The position numbers and the translations under genes are program-made. Below are positions 42,728 to 50,278 of a DNA stretch of 64,000 nt, piece after piece (the stretch's first letter is position 1; each line of letters starts with the position of its first letter). Under the pieces are notes generated by a model. It worked only from the letters and a program-made list of their open reading frames with translations, made no database searches and was not told where the DNA came from. Source of the DNA: Actinocrispum wychmicini (GTDB lineage: Bacteria; Actinomycetota; Actinomycetes; Mycobacteriales; Pseudonocardiaceae); NCBI RefSeq assembly GCF_004345645.1, contig NZ_SLWS01000009.1, positions 430,248 through 494,247 of the forward strand. Direction: 5' to 3'.

Positions 42728-44471
42728 GAACCACCGCCCGCGCCCCAACGGAAGAGCCATCAGAGCCAGCATGGCCGCCCGAACCCAGGTGGCCATCAGA
42801 GCCGGAACGGCCATCCAAACCCACGTGGCCATCCCGCCCGGCACGGCCAGGCAAACCAGCGCCCTCGTCCGAACCCCTGTGGCCAACCCGCTCGGCACGG
42901 CCAGGCAAACCAGCGCCCTCGTCCGAACCCCTGTGGCCAACCCGCTCGGCATCGCCATCCCGATCCGCGCGGCCGTCCGGACCCACGTGGCCATCCCGCC
43001 CGACATCGCTGTCCCGGTCCGCGCGGCCGTCCGGACCCACGTGGCCATCCCGCTCGGCACGGCCAGCCCGCTCACCATCGCCGGCCTGCTCGGCGCTGCC
43101 GGCGGAGCCTATGTGCCCATCCCGCTGGGCATCGCCATCCGGGACCGCGCGGCCGCTCGAACCTGTGCGGCCGTCCAGCCCTGGCGCGATGCCTTCCCTC
43201 AGGCCGGTCGCCACTGTCACGGCCACCCGGGCTGTTGCCACTCGGTGGCCGTCGATGTTTCGGCCCGCTGGGCCAAGGACCATCGCCGTCGCCGCGCCCA
43301 CCGCCAGCACTCTGGGCGCGTGGCGGTAGGACAGCATTCGCTCGTCCAGGTCGGGCCAACCGTTGTCGTCGCCGACCAGGTCGGTCGGGAGCAGGCCGCG
43401 GCCGGTCGACACGGTCGTCCCGAGCGCGAGCAGAACGTGGTCGCATTCCAAGGATGTACCGTCGCTCAGCCTGATGGTGGGGTCGACCTCGTGGATTTGT
43501 CGGCCCCGGTGCACGACCAACTGGCCGGATGCCTCAGCGCGTTGCAGCATGGGCCGGAACTCGAACATGATCGAGGCACGCCGATGGGTTCGCATCAGGG
43601 CTTGGCGGTGCTCCTGGTCTCCCCCGCCGAACCGGGCGCGGCCCTCCGGGCGGAAGAACTTCGAGTTCACGTCGGCGCACTGGAAGCGTTCCGCGGACTC
43701 GCGGAACACCCAGTCCACGCGGTGGCCCGCGGCGAGCGCGCTGCCGATCAGGTGTGCTGAAGTCAGGCCGGCTCCGACCACGGCGATCCGGCCGTCGCCG
43801 CGCGCCAGGACCGGGTCAGCGGGCGAGTCCCAATAGGACACTCCGGCCGGCGGTTCGCCACCGCCCCACCAGCTTTCCGGCGCTTCCGCGCGTTCCTCGC
43901 CCAGGCACAGCACGACGAAGTCGGCCCGGATGTCAAACCCGTCGCCGCGGACCGTCACGCCACGATCATCCGGGAGTACCTCGCGGACCAGTGCGCGCCA
44001 CGTCTTCGAGTCGACCTGGTGGGTGGCCGCGATGTGCCGGCAGTACGCGTCGAAGACGTCCACCGGCACCACAGAACGGTGACCCGCCTGGGACATCCGG
44101 ACTTCACGGCGCTCGACGGCGGTCAGCCGCGCCCAGTTCAACCTGGCGAAATCCAGCAACTCGCAGTCGCGAAAGCCCTCGACCCCAGGGTGGTGCTCGT
44201 AGGGGGACCGCAGCACCCGCTGGTCCAGGCGGTCGATCCGATCCAGGAACCGGCCACCCGGCCGGCCGACCCGATCCAGCAACACCACATCCGGCACGCC
44301 GAGATGCCACAGCGCGCACGCGACCGCCAGCCCGGCGGGACCGGCCCCGACGATCACCACGTCCGCCCTGGCAGGCGGCCGGCCGGTCGGGCCGTGCCCC
44401 GGGAACAACGGCCAGTGCCGACCGCGGACGGACTCGAGCAGACGCGGTTCGGGGACGAACGTCGTCGGCAT
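42720..44471 (-). CDS. FAD-dependent oxidoreductase with 18-residue repeat tail
   Basis: A 583-residue flavoprotein starting at ATG 44471 (TGATG overlap with the upstream gene). Dinucleotide folds are VVIVGAGPAGLAVACAL (about residue 40) and RIAVVGAGLTSAHL (about 225), so it resembles flavin-containing monooxygenase/Pyr_redox_3 proteins. The last FAD-contact strand lies around LAVGAATAMVLGPAG (about 395). From about residue 455 to the C-terminus the protein is Gly/Asp/Arg-rich and made of degenerate 18-residue repeats such as RDGHVGPDGRADRD and RVGHRGSDEGAGLPGRAE. The tail is low complexity and probably disordered. The substrate is unknown; it could oxidise a polyketide or amine. Confidence 0.78.
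   Translation of the reverse strand: MPTTFVPEPRLLESVRGRHWPLFPGHGPTGRPPARADVVIVGAGPAGLAVACALWHLGVPDVVLLDRVGRPGGRFLDRIDRLDQRVLRSPYEHHPGVEGFRDCELLDFARLNWARLTAVERREVRMSQAGHRSVVPVDVFDAYCRHIAATHQVDSKTWRALVREVLPDDRGVTVRGDGFDIRADFVVLCLGEERAEAPESWWGGGEPPAGVSYWDSPADPVLARGDGRIAVVGAGLTSAHLIGSALAAGHRVDWVFRESAERFQCADVNSKFFRPEGRARFGGGDQEHRQALMRTHRRASIMFEFRPMLQRAEASGQLVVHRGRQIHEVDPTIRLSDGTSLECDHVLLALGTTVSTGRGLLPTDLVGDDNGWPDLDERMLSYRHAPRVLAVGAATAMVLGPAGRNIDGHRVATARVAVTVATGLREGIAPGLDGRTGSSGRAVPDGDAQRDGHIGSAGSAEQAGDGERAGRAERDGHVGPDGRADRDSDVGRDGHVGPDGRADRDGDAERVGHRGSDEGAGLPGRAERVGHRGSDEGAGLPGRAGRDGHVGLDGRSGSDGHLGSGGHAGSDGSSVGARAVVRG
42733..43110. repeat. 54-bp minisatellite inside the flavoprotein gene
   Basis: About seven tandem copies of a 54-base unit. 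Copies 42841-42894 and 42895-42948 are identical by eye, 42949-43002 and 43003-43056 are similar to each other, and outer copies are more diverged. 54 bases is 18 codons, so the frame is kept and an 18-residue repeat tail is encoded. The identity of the middle pair suggests a recent duplication. Confidence 0.8.
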
Positions 44472-45019
44472 CAACCGATGACGGTCACCGGGACGATGAC
44501 CTCGATGACCGGACGCTGGGGCAGGCCATTGGCGACCAACCGCTCGATCTCCTCGGGCGTCTTCATCGGGCCGTCCGCGGACACCGGGCTGTACCGGGAG
44601 TGCACGTACGCCGGCTTACGGCTGGTGGTCTCCAGCGTGTACACCTTCAGCAGTGCCTCGCCGGGCCGGACCTCGCCGTCGAAGAACGTGAGTCTGCGCA
44701 GGTCAGGGGTCATGAAGGACTTCGCGAACTGGCGCGACATCACCATCGTGTCGGCGTCGTTCACGAACGTCGAGTCGTCGTCGAGGGTTGCCTGCATGGC
44801 CACCCATGTCTGGTCGGTCAGGTTCGTCTCGGATTTGATCACCTGCCAGCGTCCCGGCTCCGGCAGGTTGATGGCGATCGACACATCGTGATCATTTGTG
44901 TCATACGCGCCGGAAACCATGAGCACACGCCGCCGGACGTCGGCGACCGCGGCCATCTGAATATCACGCGCGCGCACTCGGGAGGAGACGTCTAAGCCGG
45001 GAAGATCAAGAGAAGACAC
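44471..45019 (-). CDS. Hypothetical protein
   Basis: A 182-residue protein from GTG 45019, with GGGGG about 6 bases upstream. I recognise no family. It is soluble, without signal or membrane segments, rich in beta-type sequence (VLMVSGAYDTNDHDVSIAINLP; TLETTSRKPAYVHSRYSP) and ends in VIEVIVPVTVIG. Its stop overlaps the flavoprotein start (TGATG), so the two probably act together. A 184-base gap separates it from the next gene upstream. Confidence 0.65.
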   Translation of the reverse strand: MSSLDLPGLDVSSRVRARDIQMAAVADVRRRVLMVSGAYDTNDHDVSIAINLPEPGRWQVIKSETNLTDQTWVAMQATLDDDSTFVNDADTMVMSRQFAKSFMTPDLRRLTFFDGEVRPGEALLKVYTLETTSRKPAYVHSRYSPVSADGPMKTPEEIERLVANGLPQRPVIEVIVPVTVIG

Positions 45020-45203
45020 GGTATACCCCCAAGAAGCTACGGTTGCTTTCGCTACTGTACGACCGCCTGTGGAGCCTGGCAGGGCGAAAGCACCGCGTCA
45101 ATGCTCCGATCCACCCGGGGGTGTTCGTCCGGATGCCGTCCGCACTGGTCAACGACACTGGAACGGTTCGGAAAAACACCGCGTTACGCTGCAGTTTGAT
45201 CAA

Positions 45204-45539
45204 TCAGTCTCGGCTCTGTCGGATACCCGGCGCCTGATCCGGTGAACCAATGTAGGCGATATCGAAGAAACCGGGCTGTGTCCGCGAAATCGTGACCACC
45301 AGATTGTCCCGCAAACAAATGGCGAGCTCTTCCGGCCGCTCGCGGTGCGACATGGTCAGGTACGAGCGGAACAAAGTGCCGTCGGTGACCGCGAAAAGCG
45401 CGCGGTAGACCAAGTTGCGGGCCGCCTGCGGCGCCGTCTCCGACCATTCGTCGAGCACGTCGAGGCCGGTGTTCAACTGGTTGCGACGACCGGACAGCGG
45501 ACCGGCCGGGCATTCGAAGTTGTCCATCATCTCAAACAT
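45204..45539 (-). CDS. Small hypothetical protein
   Basis: A 111-residue protein from ATG 45539, chosen because GGAGGT is 5 bases upstream; the frame extends to a TTG at 45554. It begins MFEMMDNFECPAGPLSG and contains GLDVLDEWSE and LVYRALFAVTDGTLFRSY. I do not recognise it with confidence; it may be a small actinobacterial domain of unknown function. A GTTACATAAC sequence at 45594-45603 lies in its upstream region and resembles a site near the tetR start. Confidence 0.6.
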   Translation of the reverse strand: MFEMMDNFECPAGPLSGRRNQLNTGLDVLDEWSETAPQAARNLVYRALFAVTDGTLFRSYLTMSHRERPEELAICLRDNLVVTISRTQPGFFDIAYIGSPDQAPGIRQSRD

Positions 45540-45594
45540 CTCAACCTCCGGCAAAGCCTGGTCACAACTATAGGGACTGGGGGAAATATCGGTG

Positions 45595-46782
45595 TTACAT
45601 AACGCCGAGGGTCGGCCGGCTCAGCCAGACCGAGCGGGCGGCCGGCGACGGCCCGGCCGGGACGCGCACCACGGCCACCGGCCCGGCGGCGAGGTCGGCC
45701 GCGTCCAGCACCAGCAGCTCCTGCTCCCTGGTCGCCACCCGCTCCACCGGCAGCAGCAGCCAGCAGTCCGAAGCGCCCCGCCCGGTCTTCGGGACCAGCA
45801 CGGGCCGGCCGGCGACCAGGCCCGGCTCCAACGCGCCGGCCACCGCTTCACCAGTGCTCAGGTCGCGCCGGGTCAGCTCGGCGCCACGGGCTGAGGTGGC
45901 GACGGTGAACAGGTGTTTCCCTGCGGCCACGGCACTCCGCACCGGGCTGGTCAGCCGGCGGGCCGTGGCCAGGCCGGTCCGCGGGTCCAGCGTCCACCGA
46001 ACGACCGCGCCGGCCGCCGAACCGACACCCGCGAGCGCACCGGCGGCCTGGTCGAACGGGCCCGTGTGCCAGACCGCGTCCAGGATCACCCGGCCGGACT
46101 CGTGGTGCGCGCCGACCACCTGACCGGCGTAGCCGGCCGGGATGTCGAACCAGACTGGGGCGGCGACCTGCTCCGGACACCTCGGCACCAGGCCGATCCG
46201 CGCGCCCCGGTCCGGCTGCCACACGTACGGGTCGCGCTCCCCCACCAGGTCGGCCGCGCGTGAGTACGCCACTGGCAGGTCCAGCACGACGACGTGCCGC
46301 TCGGTCACCGCGAGCGCGCGGACGAGCGAAGCGTGCGGCAGCGGGAACGACCGGGTGTGCAACACCTGGCCGACGGAATCCACGATCAGGTGCCGGCCGT
46401 GGTCGCTGCCGGGAGCGGTGACCACGGTGTGCCACACCGGGTCGACGCCGTCACGTACGGGGAAGGCGGCCATCTCGGGCGAGGTCTCGGTCAGCCGGAC
46501 CGGCGCCACCGGGCCGAACGGGCAGGGCCGCCGGCCGGTGTCGGTCGCGCGGAACCGAGCGGCGATCCCGTTCCGGAGCCGGATCCCCTCCACGACCGTC
46601 GCGGCGTTGCCCACGGTCGGGTGCGGCCTCGCCTGCAGGAAACATCCGTCCAGGTCAGCGGGCAGAACGCCGGCCACTGTCAAGCGCAGTTCGGTCGACC
46701 GGGGTGCCGTCTCGCACGCGAATCCGTCACGGGGGCGAACAGGGGCGATCAGGCGGGGCCGTCGGGTGAGCGTCGTGACCAT
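45595..46782 (-). CDS. Carotenoid-oxygenase-like protein, iron ligands apparently lost
   Basis: About 395 residues from ATG 46782 (GGCAGGTG upstream). The opening TVAGVLPADLDGCFLQARPHPTVG and segments such as FPLPHASLVRALAVTERHVVVLDLPVAYS match the carotenoid cleavage oxygenase/RPE65 propeller family. The four iron histidines do not line up: the family HD before the FAVTE-like strand is RA here, the HHVNAYE-type site reads VVGAHHES, and the C-terminal GFHG site is GPSPAARS. It is also shorter than the usual 450-500 residues. It may be a non-catalytic polyene-binding protein. It is divergent from a tetR gene, which probably controls it. Confidence 0.68.
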   Translation of the reverse strand: MVTTLTRRPRLIAPVRPRDGFACETAPRSTELRLTVAGVLPADLDGCFLQARPHPTVGNAATVVEGIRLRNGIAARFRATDTGRRPCPFGPVAPVRLTETSPEMAAFPVRDGVDPVWHTVVTAPGSDHGRHLIVDSVGQVLHTRSFPLPHASLVRALAVTERHVVVLDLPVAYSRAADLVGERDPYVWQPDRGARIGLVPRCPEQVAAPVWFDIPAGYAGQVVGAHHESGRVILDAVWHTGPFDQAAGALAGVGSAAGAVVRWTLDPRTGLATARRLTSPVRSAVAAGKHLFTVATSARGAELTRRDLSTGEAVAGALEPGLVAGRPVLVPKTGRGASDCWLLLPVERVATREQELLVLDAADLAAGPVAVVRVPAGPSPAARSVWLSRPTLGVM

Positions 46783-46863
46783 GTCGGGCACCTGCCTTAC
46801 GAGAGTTCGTAGCATAACGATGCTGTGCTACAAAGAATAGAGCTGTTATGTAATACTGTCAAC
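46783..46863. promoter_or_regulatory. Divergent promoter region with TetR-operator candidates
   Basis: The 81-base gap between the carotenoid-oxygenase-like and tetR genes is relatively AT-rich. It contains an inverted repeat GTAGCA-N11-TGCTAC (46809-46831) and GTTATGTAAT (46845-46854). A near reverse complement of the latter, GTTACATAAC, occurs at 45594-45603. These are candidates for TetR binding; the assignment is by position only. Confidence 0.45.
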
Positions 46864-47547
46864 ATGCCACGACCGAGTGATCCCGCCCTGAAGGCGGCGC
46901 TGATCGAGATAGGTGCCCGACTACTCGACGAAGAGGGTCCGCAGGCGCTGTCGACCAGGCGGATCGCCGCCGAGGCCGGCAGTTCGACCATGCCCGTCTA
47001 CACGTACTTCGGCGGGATGAGCGGCCTGGTCCGCGAGATGGTCTACGAGGGCTTCGCCCGGCTGCACCGGTACTTCGCCGAGGTCAACGAGACCGGCGAC
47101 CCAGTGGCCGACATGGCACTGATGGGCCGCGCCTACCGGCACAACGCGGTCGCCAACCCGCACCTGTACGCGGTGATGTTCGGCGGGGCGTCGCTGGCCG
47201 GCTTCGAACTGTCCGACGAAGACCGCCAACACGGCAGGTACAACCTGCTCAACGTGGTGGACTGCGCGCGCAGGTGCATCGACTCGGGCCGGTTTCGGCA
47301 GGCCGACGCGCTGCTCGTCGCGCACCAGATGTGGATCACCATGCACGGGCTGGTCAACCTGGAACTGGGCGACTACCTGATCGACCCCTGCAACGCCAAG
47401 GTCATGCTGGAGACCCAACTGGTCAGCATGATGATCGGCGCGGGAGACCGGCCGGAACTGGCCGCGGCCTCGGTGGCCGCCTCGGCCCTGCGGTTCAGCG
47501 CGGAGATCGTCGACCCGCCAACCCTCACCGCCCCCGCCGGTCTCTAG
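46864..47547 (+). CDS. TetR family transcriptional regulator
   Basis: A 227-residue regulator from ATG 46864. The helix-turn-helix region is ALIEIGARLLDEEGPQALSTRRIAAEAGSSTMPVYTYFGGMSGLVREMV, followed by a TetR_C-type ligand domain (YRHNAVANPHLYAVMFGG). It is the only rightward gene between 39.6 and 62.3 kb and is divergent from the carotenoid-oxygenase-like gene. It is a likely local regulator of this part of the enediyne locus. Confidence 0.88.
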   Translation: MPRPSDPALKAALIEIGARLLDEEGPQALSTRRIAAEAGSSTMPVYTYFGGMSGLVREMVYEGFARLHRYFAEVNETGDPVADMALMGRAYRHNAVANPHLYAVMFGGASLAGFELSDEDRQHGRYNLLNVVDCARRCIDSGRFRQADALLVAHQMWITMHGLVNLELGDYLIDPCNAKVMLETQLVSMMIGAGDRPELAAASVAASALRFSAEIVDPPTLTAPAGL

Positions 47548-47559
47548 GCGTTTCGGTGG

Positions 47560-49158
47560 TTAGAGGGGGATGTTGCCGTGCTTTCGCTGGGGGGCGAGCT
47601 TTCGCTTCGTCCGCAGCATGGCCAGGCCCCTGGCGACGGCGATCCTGGTGGTGGCCGGGTCGATCACGTCGTCGACCAGGCCGCGCTCCGCGGCGTAATG
47701 GGGGTGCACCAACTGTTCGGTGTACTCGTCGATCAGTTCCGCGCGTAGGCGCTCGGGATCGGCGGCCGCCGCGAGCTCACGACGGAACAGCACGTTGACC
47801 GCGCCTTCCGCGCCCATCACGGCGATCTCGTTCGTCGGCCAGGCGAACGACAAATCCGTGCCGACCGACCGTGAGTCCATCACGATGTACGCTCCGCCAT
47901 ACGCTTTACGGACGATCACGGAGATCCGCGGCACGGTCGCCTCGCAGTAGGCGTAGAGCAGTTTCGCGCCGTGCCGGATCACGCCGCCGAACTCCTGGCC
48001 GGTGCCCGGCAGGAACCCCGGTACGTCCACAAGGGTCACCAGCGGGATGCTGAAACTGTCGCAGAACCGGACGAACCTGGCGGCTTTCTGCGACGCGTCG
48101 ATGTCCAGCACGCCTGCCTGGACCAGCGGCTGGTTGCCGACCACACCGACCACCTCGCCGTCGACGCGGCCGAGCACGCACACCACGTTGCCCGCGAAGT
48201 GCTCGTGCACCTCGATGAAGTCGCCGTCGTCGAGCAGTTCGCCGATCACCGACCGCATGTCGTAGGGCTTGGCGGGGTCGGCGGGCACGATGTCGGCCAG
48301 CGCCGGGCGCAGGTCCCGCGCCGCGCCGCACGACGGGCCGCTCAACGGCGGCTCCATGTTGTTGGACGGCAGCAACGACACCAGATAGCGCACGTCAGCG
48401 AGGCAGCTTTCCTCGTCGTCGTGCACAAAACTCGCCACCCCCGAACGGACGGCGTGGACCTGCGCGCCGCCCAGTTCGGCGTGGCTGACCCGTTCCCCGG
48501 TCACCGCTTCCACCACGTCCGGGCCGGTCAGGTACATCTGCGCGATGTCCCGCACCATGAACGTGAAGTCGGTCAGCGCGGGCGAGTACGCGGCACCGCC
48601 CGCGCACGGCCCCAGGATCACGCTGATCTGCGGGATCACCCCGGACGCCTCGACGTGCCTGCGGAAGATCCCGCCGTACCCGTCAAGCGCCATCACGCCT
48701 TCCTGGATCCGGGCGCCGCCGCTGTCGTTCAGCCCGATCAGCGGTGCGCCCGCGGCCAGCGCCAGGTCCATCACCTTGTGGATCTTCGCGGCGTGCGCGG
48801 CGCCGAGCGAGCCGCCGAAGATGGTGAAGTCCTGGGCGTAGACGAACACCTGCCGGCCGTCGATCGTGCCGGACCCGGTGACCACGCCGTCGGTGTGCGG
48901 CGCCTGGCCGGACATCTTCATGCCCCGCGCCTGGTGCCTGCGGTACATCTCGATCTCGGTGAACGACCCGGCGTCGAGCACCAGGTCGAGCCGCTCCCGC
49001 GCGGTGAGCTTGCCCAGGGCGTGCTGGCGGGCGACCGCGTCGGGCCGGCCGGCCACCACCTGGTCCCGCAGGGCGTCGCGACGCTCTCGGACCAGGTGCA
49101 TCGACCGGCCCCGCGGCCGCCGCGGGAGCGGGGGCAGGGGCAACTCGGCGGCGGTCAT
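47560..49158 (-). CDS. Acyl-CoA carboxylase beta subunit (carboxyltransferase)
   Basis: A 532-residue biotin-dependent carboxyltransferase of the AccD/PccB type. It has YAQDFTIFGGSLGAAHAAKIHKVMD, the oxyanion-type glycines in GLNDSGGARIQEGV and GPCAGGAAYSPALTDF, and in the second half VDVPGFLPGTGQEFGGVIRHGAKLLYAY. With a biotinylated alpha subunit it makes malonyl-CoA or methylmalonyl-CoA. No alpha or epsilon subunit is nearby, so it would borrow them. It is the last gene of the leftward enediyne operon and could supply malonyl-CoA for the polyketide synthase. Confidence 0.92.
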   Translation of the reverse strand: MTAAELPLPPLPRRPRGRSMHLVRERRDALRDQVVAGRPDAVARQHALGKLTARERLDLVLDAGSFTEIEMYRRHQARGMKMSGQAPHTDGVVTGSGTIDGRQVFVYAQDFTIFGGSLGAAHAAKIHKVMDLALAAGAPLIGLNDSGGARIQEGVMALDGYGGIFRRHVEASGVIPQISVILGPCAGGAAYSPALTDFTFMVRDIAQMYLTGPDVVEAVTGERVSHAELGGAQVHAVRSGVASFVHDDEESCLADVRYLVSLLPSNNMEPPLSGPSCGAARDLRPALADIVPADPAKPYDMRSVIGELLDDGDFIEVHEHFAGNVVCVLGRVDGEVVGVVGNQPLVQAGVLDIDASQKAARFVRFCDSFSIPLVTLVDVPGFLPGTGQEFGGVIRHGAKLLYAYCEATVPRISVIVRKAYGGAYIVMDSRSVGTDLSFAWPTNEIAVMGAEGAVNVLFRRELAAAADPERLRAELIDEYTEQLVHPHYAAERGLVDDVIDPATTRIAVARGLAMLRTKRKLAPQRKHGNIPL

Positions 49159-49218
49159 CGGGTCCCGCCGCTAAGACGCTTCGCCGACATGGCAGACCAC
49201 TCTCCTCGCGTCGGGCAG

Positions 49219-50277
49219 TCACGCTCCGATCGCCGGCGGCAGCGCCGACTGGTAGTTGCCGTGATAGAACAGCAGCGCCTCGCCGCGGTCGCCGCGGAAC
49301 GAGCCGAGCACCTCGCCGAGGAAAATGGAGTGGTCGCCGCCGTTGTACACCTGGGTGAGGTCGCACTCCAGCCAGGCCAACGCACCGGACAGGAGCGGTG
49401 CTCCGGTTCGTGGCCCCGGCAGCCAGCTCACCGCGTCGAACTGGGCGGCCCCCGGCGGACGGTCCCGGTCGGCGAAGTACCGGGCCAGCTCCTCCTGGTC
49501 CGCGCCGAGCACCGAGACGCCGAACTGGCGGGTGGTCATGATCGCCTCGTGCAACCTGGCCGGCCGGGCCACGCAGCACAGCACCAGCGGCGGGTCCAAG
49601 GACACCGACGTGAAGGCGTTGGCCGTCATGCCGTGCCCTTCGTCGCCGGCGACGGTCAGAACCGTGATGCCGGTGGCGAACCGGGCCATCACCTCCCGCA
49701 GCGAGGCCTCGTCCAGGTCGTCCGGGACGGAGTGCAGCGACCGCTTCGGGCGGGCCGCCGCGATCGCGTCCTTGGTCGCCTGCCTGGCCCTGGCCACCTC
49801 GTCCCGGCGGCGGGTGGGCAGGACCGCGAGCCCTGAGCGGGCCGCGACCTGCGACTCGGTGTACGGCGCGAGCGCCTTGCGCAGGTCGGCCGGCACGCGT
49901 GACGGCACTGTCTCGGTGTTCGGGCCGCGCATGCACGCGATCCGCTGGATGCCGCGGGCGACAAGGGTTTCCTGGTCCTCGTCCAGCTTGACGTAGTCGA
50001 AGCTGAACTGGATCTGCGTCTGGGTCAGCTCCTCCAGCCGCATCCGCACCGACAGCTGGTCGAACGCGGTGATCTCGGCGAAGAACTCGCACTCCACCTT
50101 CAACGTGAACAGCTTCAGGTCCTCGCGCAGCTCGGCCAGCACGGTCGGCGCCTTCTCCTTGAGGAACATCTCCCGGCACCGGCCCTGCCAGCGCACGTAG
50201 TTCACGTAGTAGACGTTGCCCACCAGGTTCGTCTCCTCGAAACCCACCGTGTGGCGGATCTCGTAGTAGTTGGGCAT
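49219..50277 (-). CDS. Enediyne hotdog thioesterase fused to a flavin reductase
   Basis: A 352-residue fusion. Residues 1-150 match the enediyne thioesterase group (CalE7/SgcE10/DynE7): YYEIRHTVGFEETNLVGNVYY then NYVRWQGRCREMFL. By my count Asn17 and Arg35 align with the Asn and Arg reported as catalytic in CalE7 (Asn19 and Arg37, from memory). Residues about 190-345 are a flavin reductase-like domain (FATGITVLTVAGDEGHGMTANAFTSVSLDPPLVL, GDHSIFLGEV). The thioesterase releases the polyene from the synthase; the reductase would supply reduced flavin to monooxygenases. In C-1027-type clusters the two activities are separate proteins (SgcE10 and SgcE6). The start is one base after the synthase stop (TGAGATG). 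Confidence 0.9.
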   Translation of the reverse strand: MPNYYEIRHTVGFEETNLVGNVYYVNYVRWQGRCREMFLKEKAPTVLAELREDLKLFTLKVECEFFAEITAFDQLSVRMRLEELTQTQIQFSFDYVKLDEDQETLVARGIQRIACMRGPNTETVPSRVPADLRKALAPYTESQVAARSGLAVLPTRRRDEVARARQATKDAIAAARPKRSLHSVPDDLDEASLREVMARFATGITVLTVAGDEGHGMTANAFTSVSLDPPLVLCCVARPARLHEAIMTTRQFGVSVLGADQEELARYFADRDRPPGAAQFDAVSWLPGPRTGAPLLSGALAWLECDLTQVYNGGDHSIFLGEVLGSFRGDRGEALLFYHGNYQSALPPAIGA

Positions 50278-50278
50278 C

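Noticed and set aside
42728..43078. Upstream extension of the small hypothetical gene through the repeat array
   Set aside because: It reads the minisatellite of the flavoprotein in another phase; no ribosome site supports a start there, and GTG 42727 gives a coupled start.
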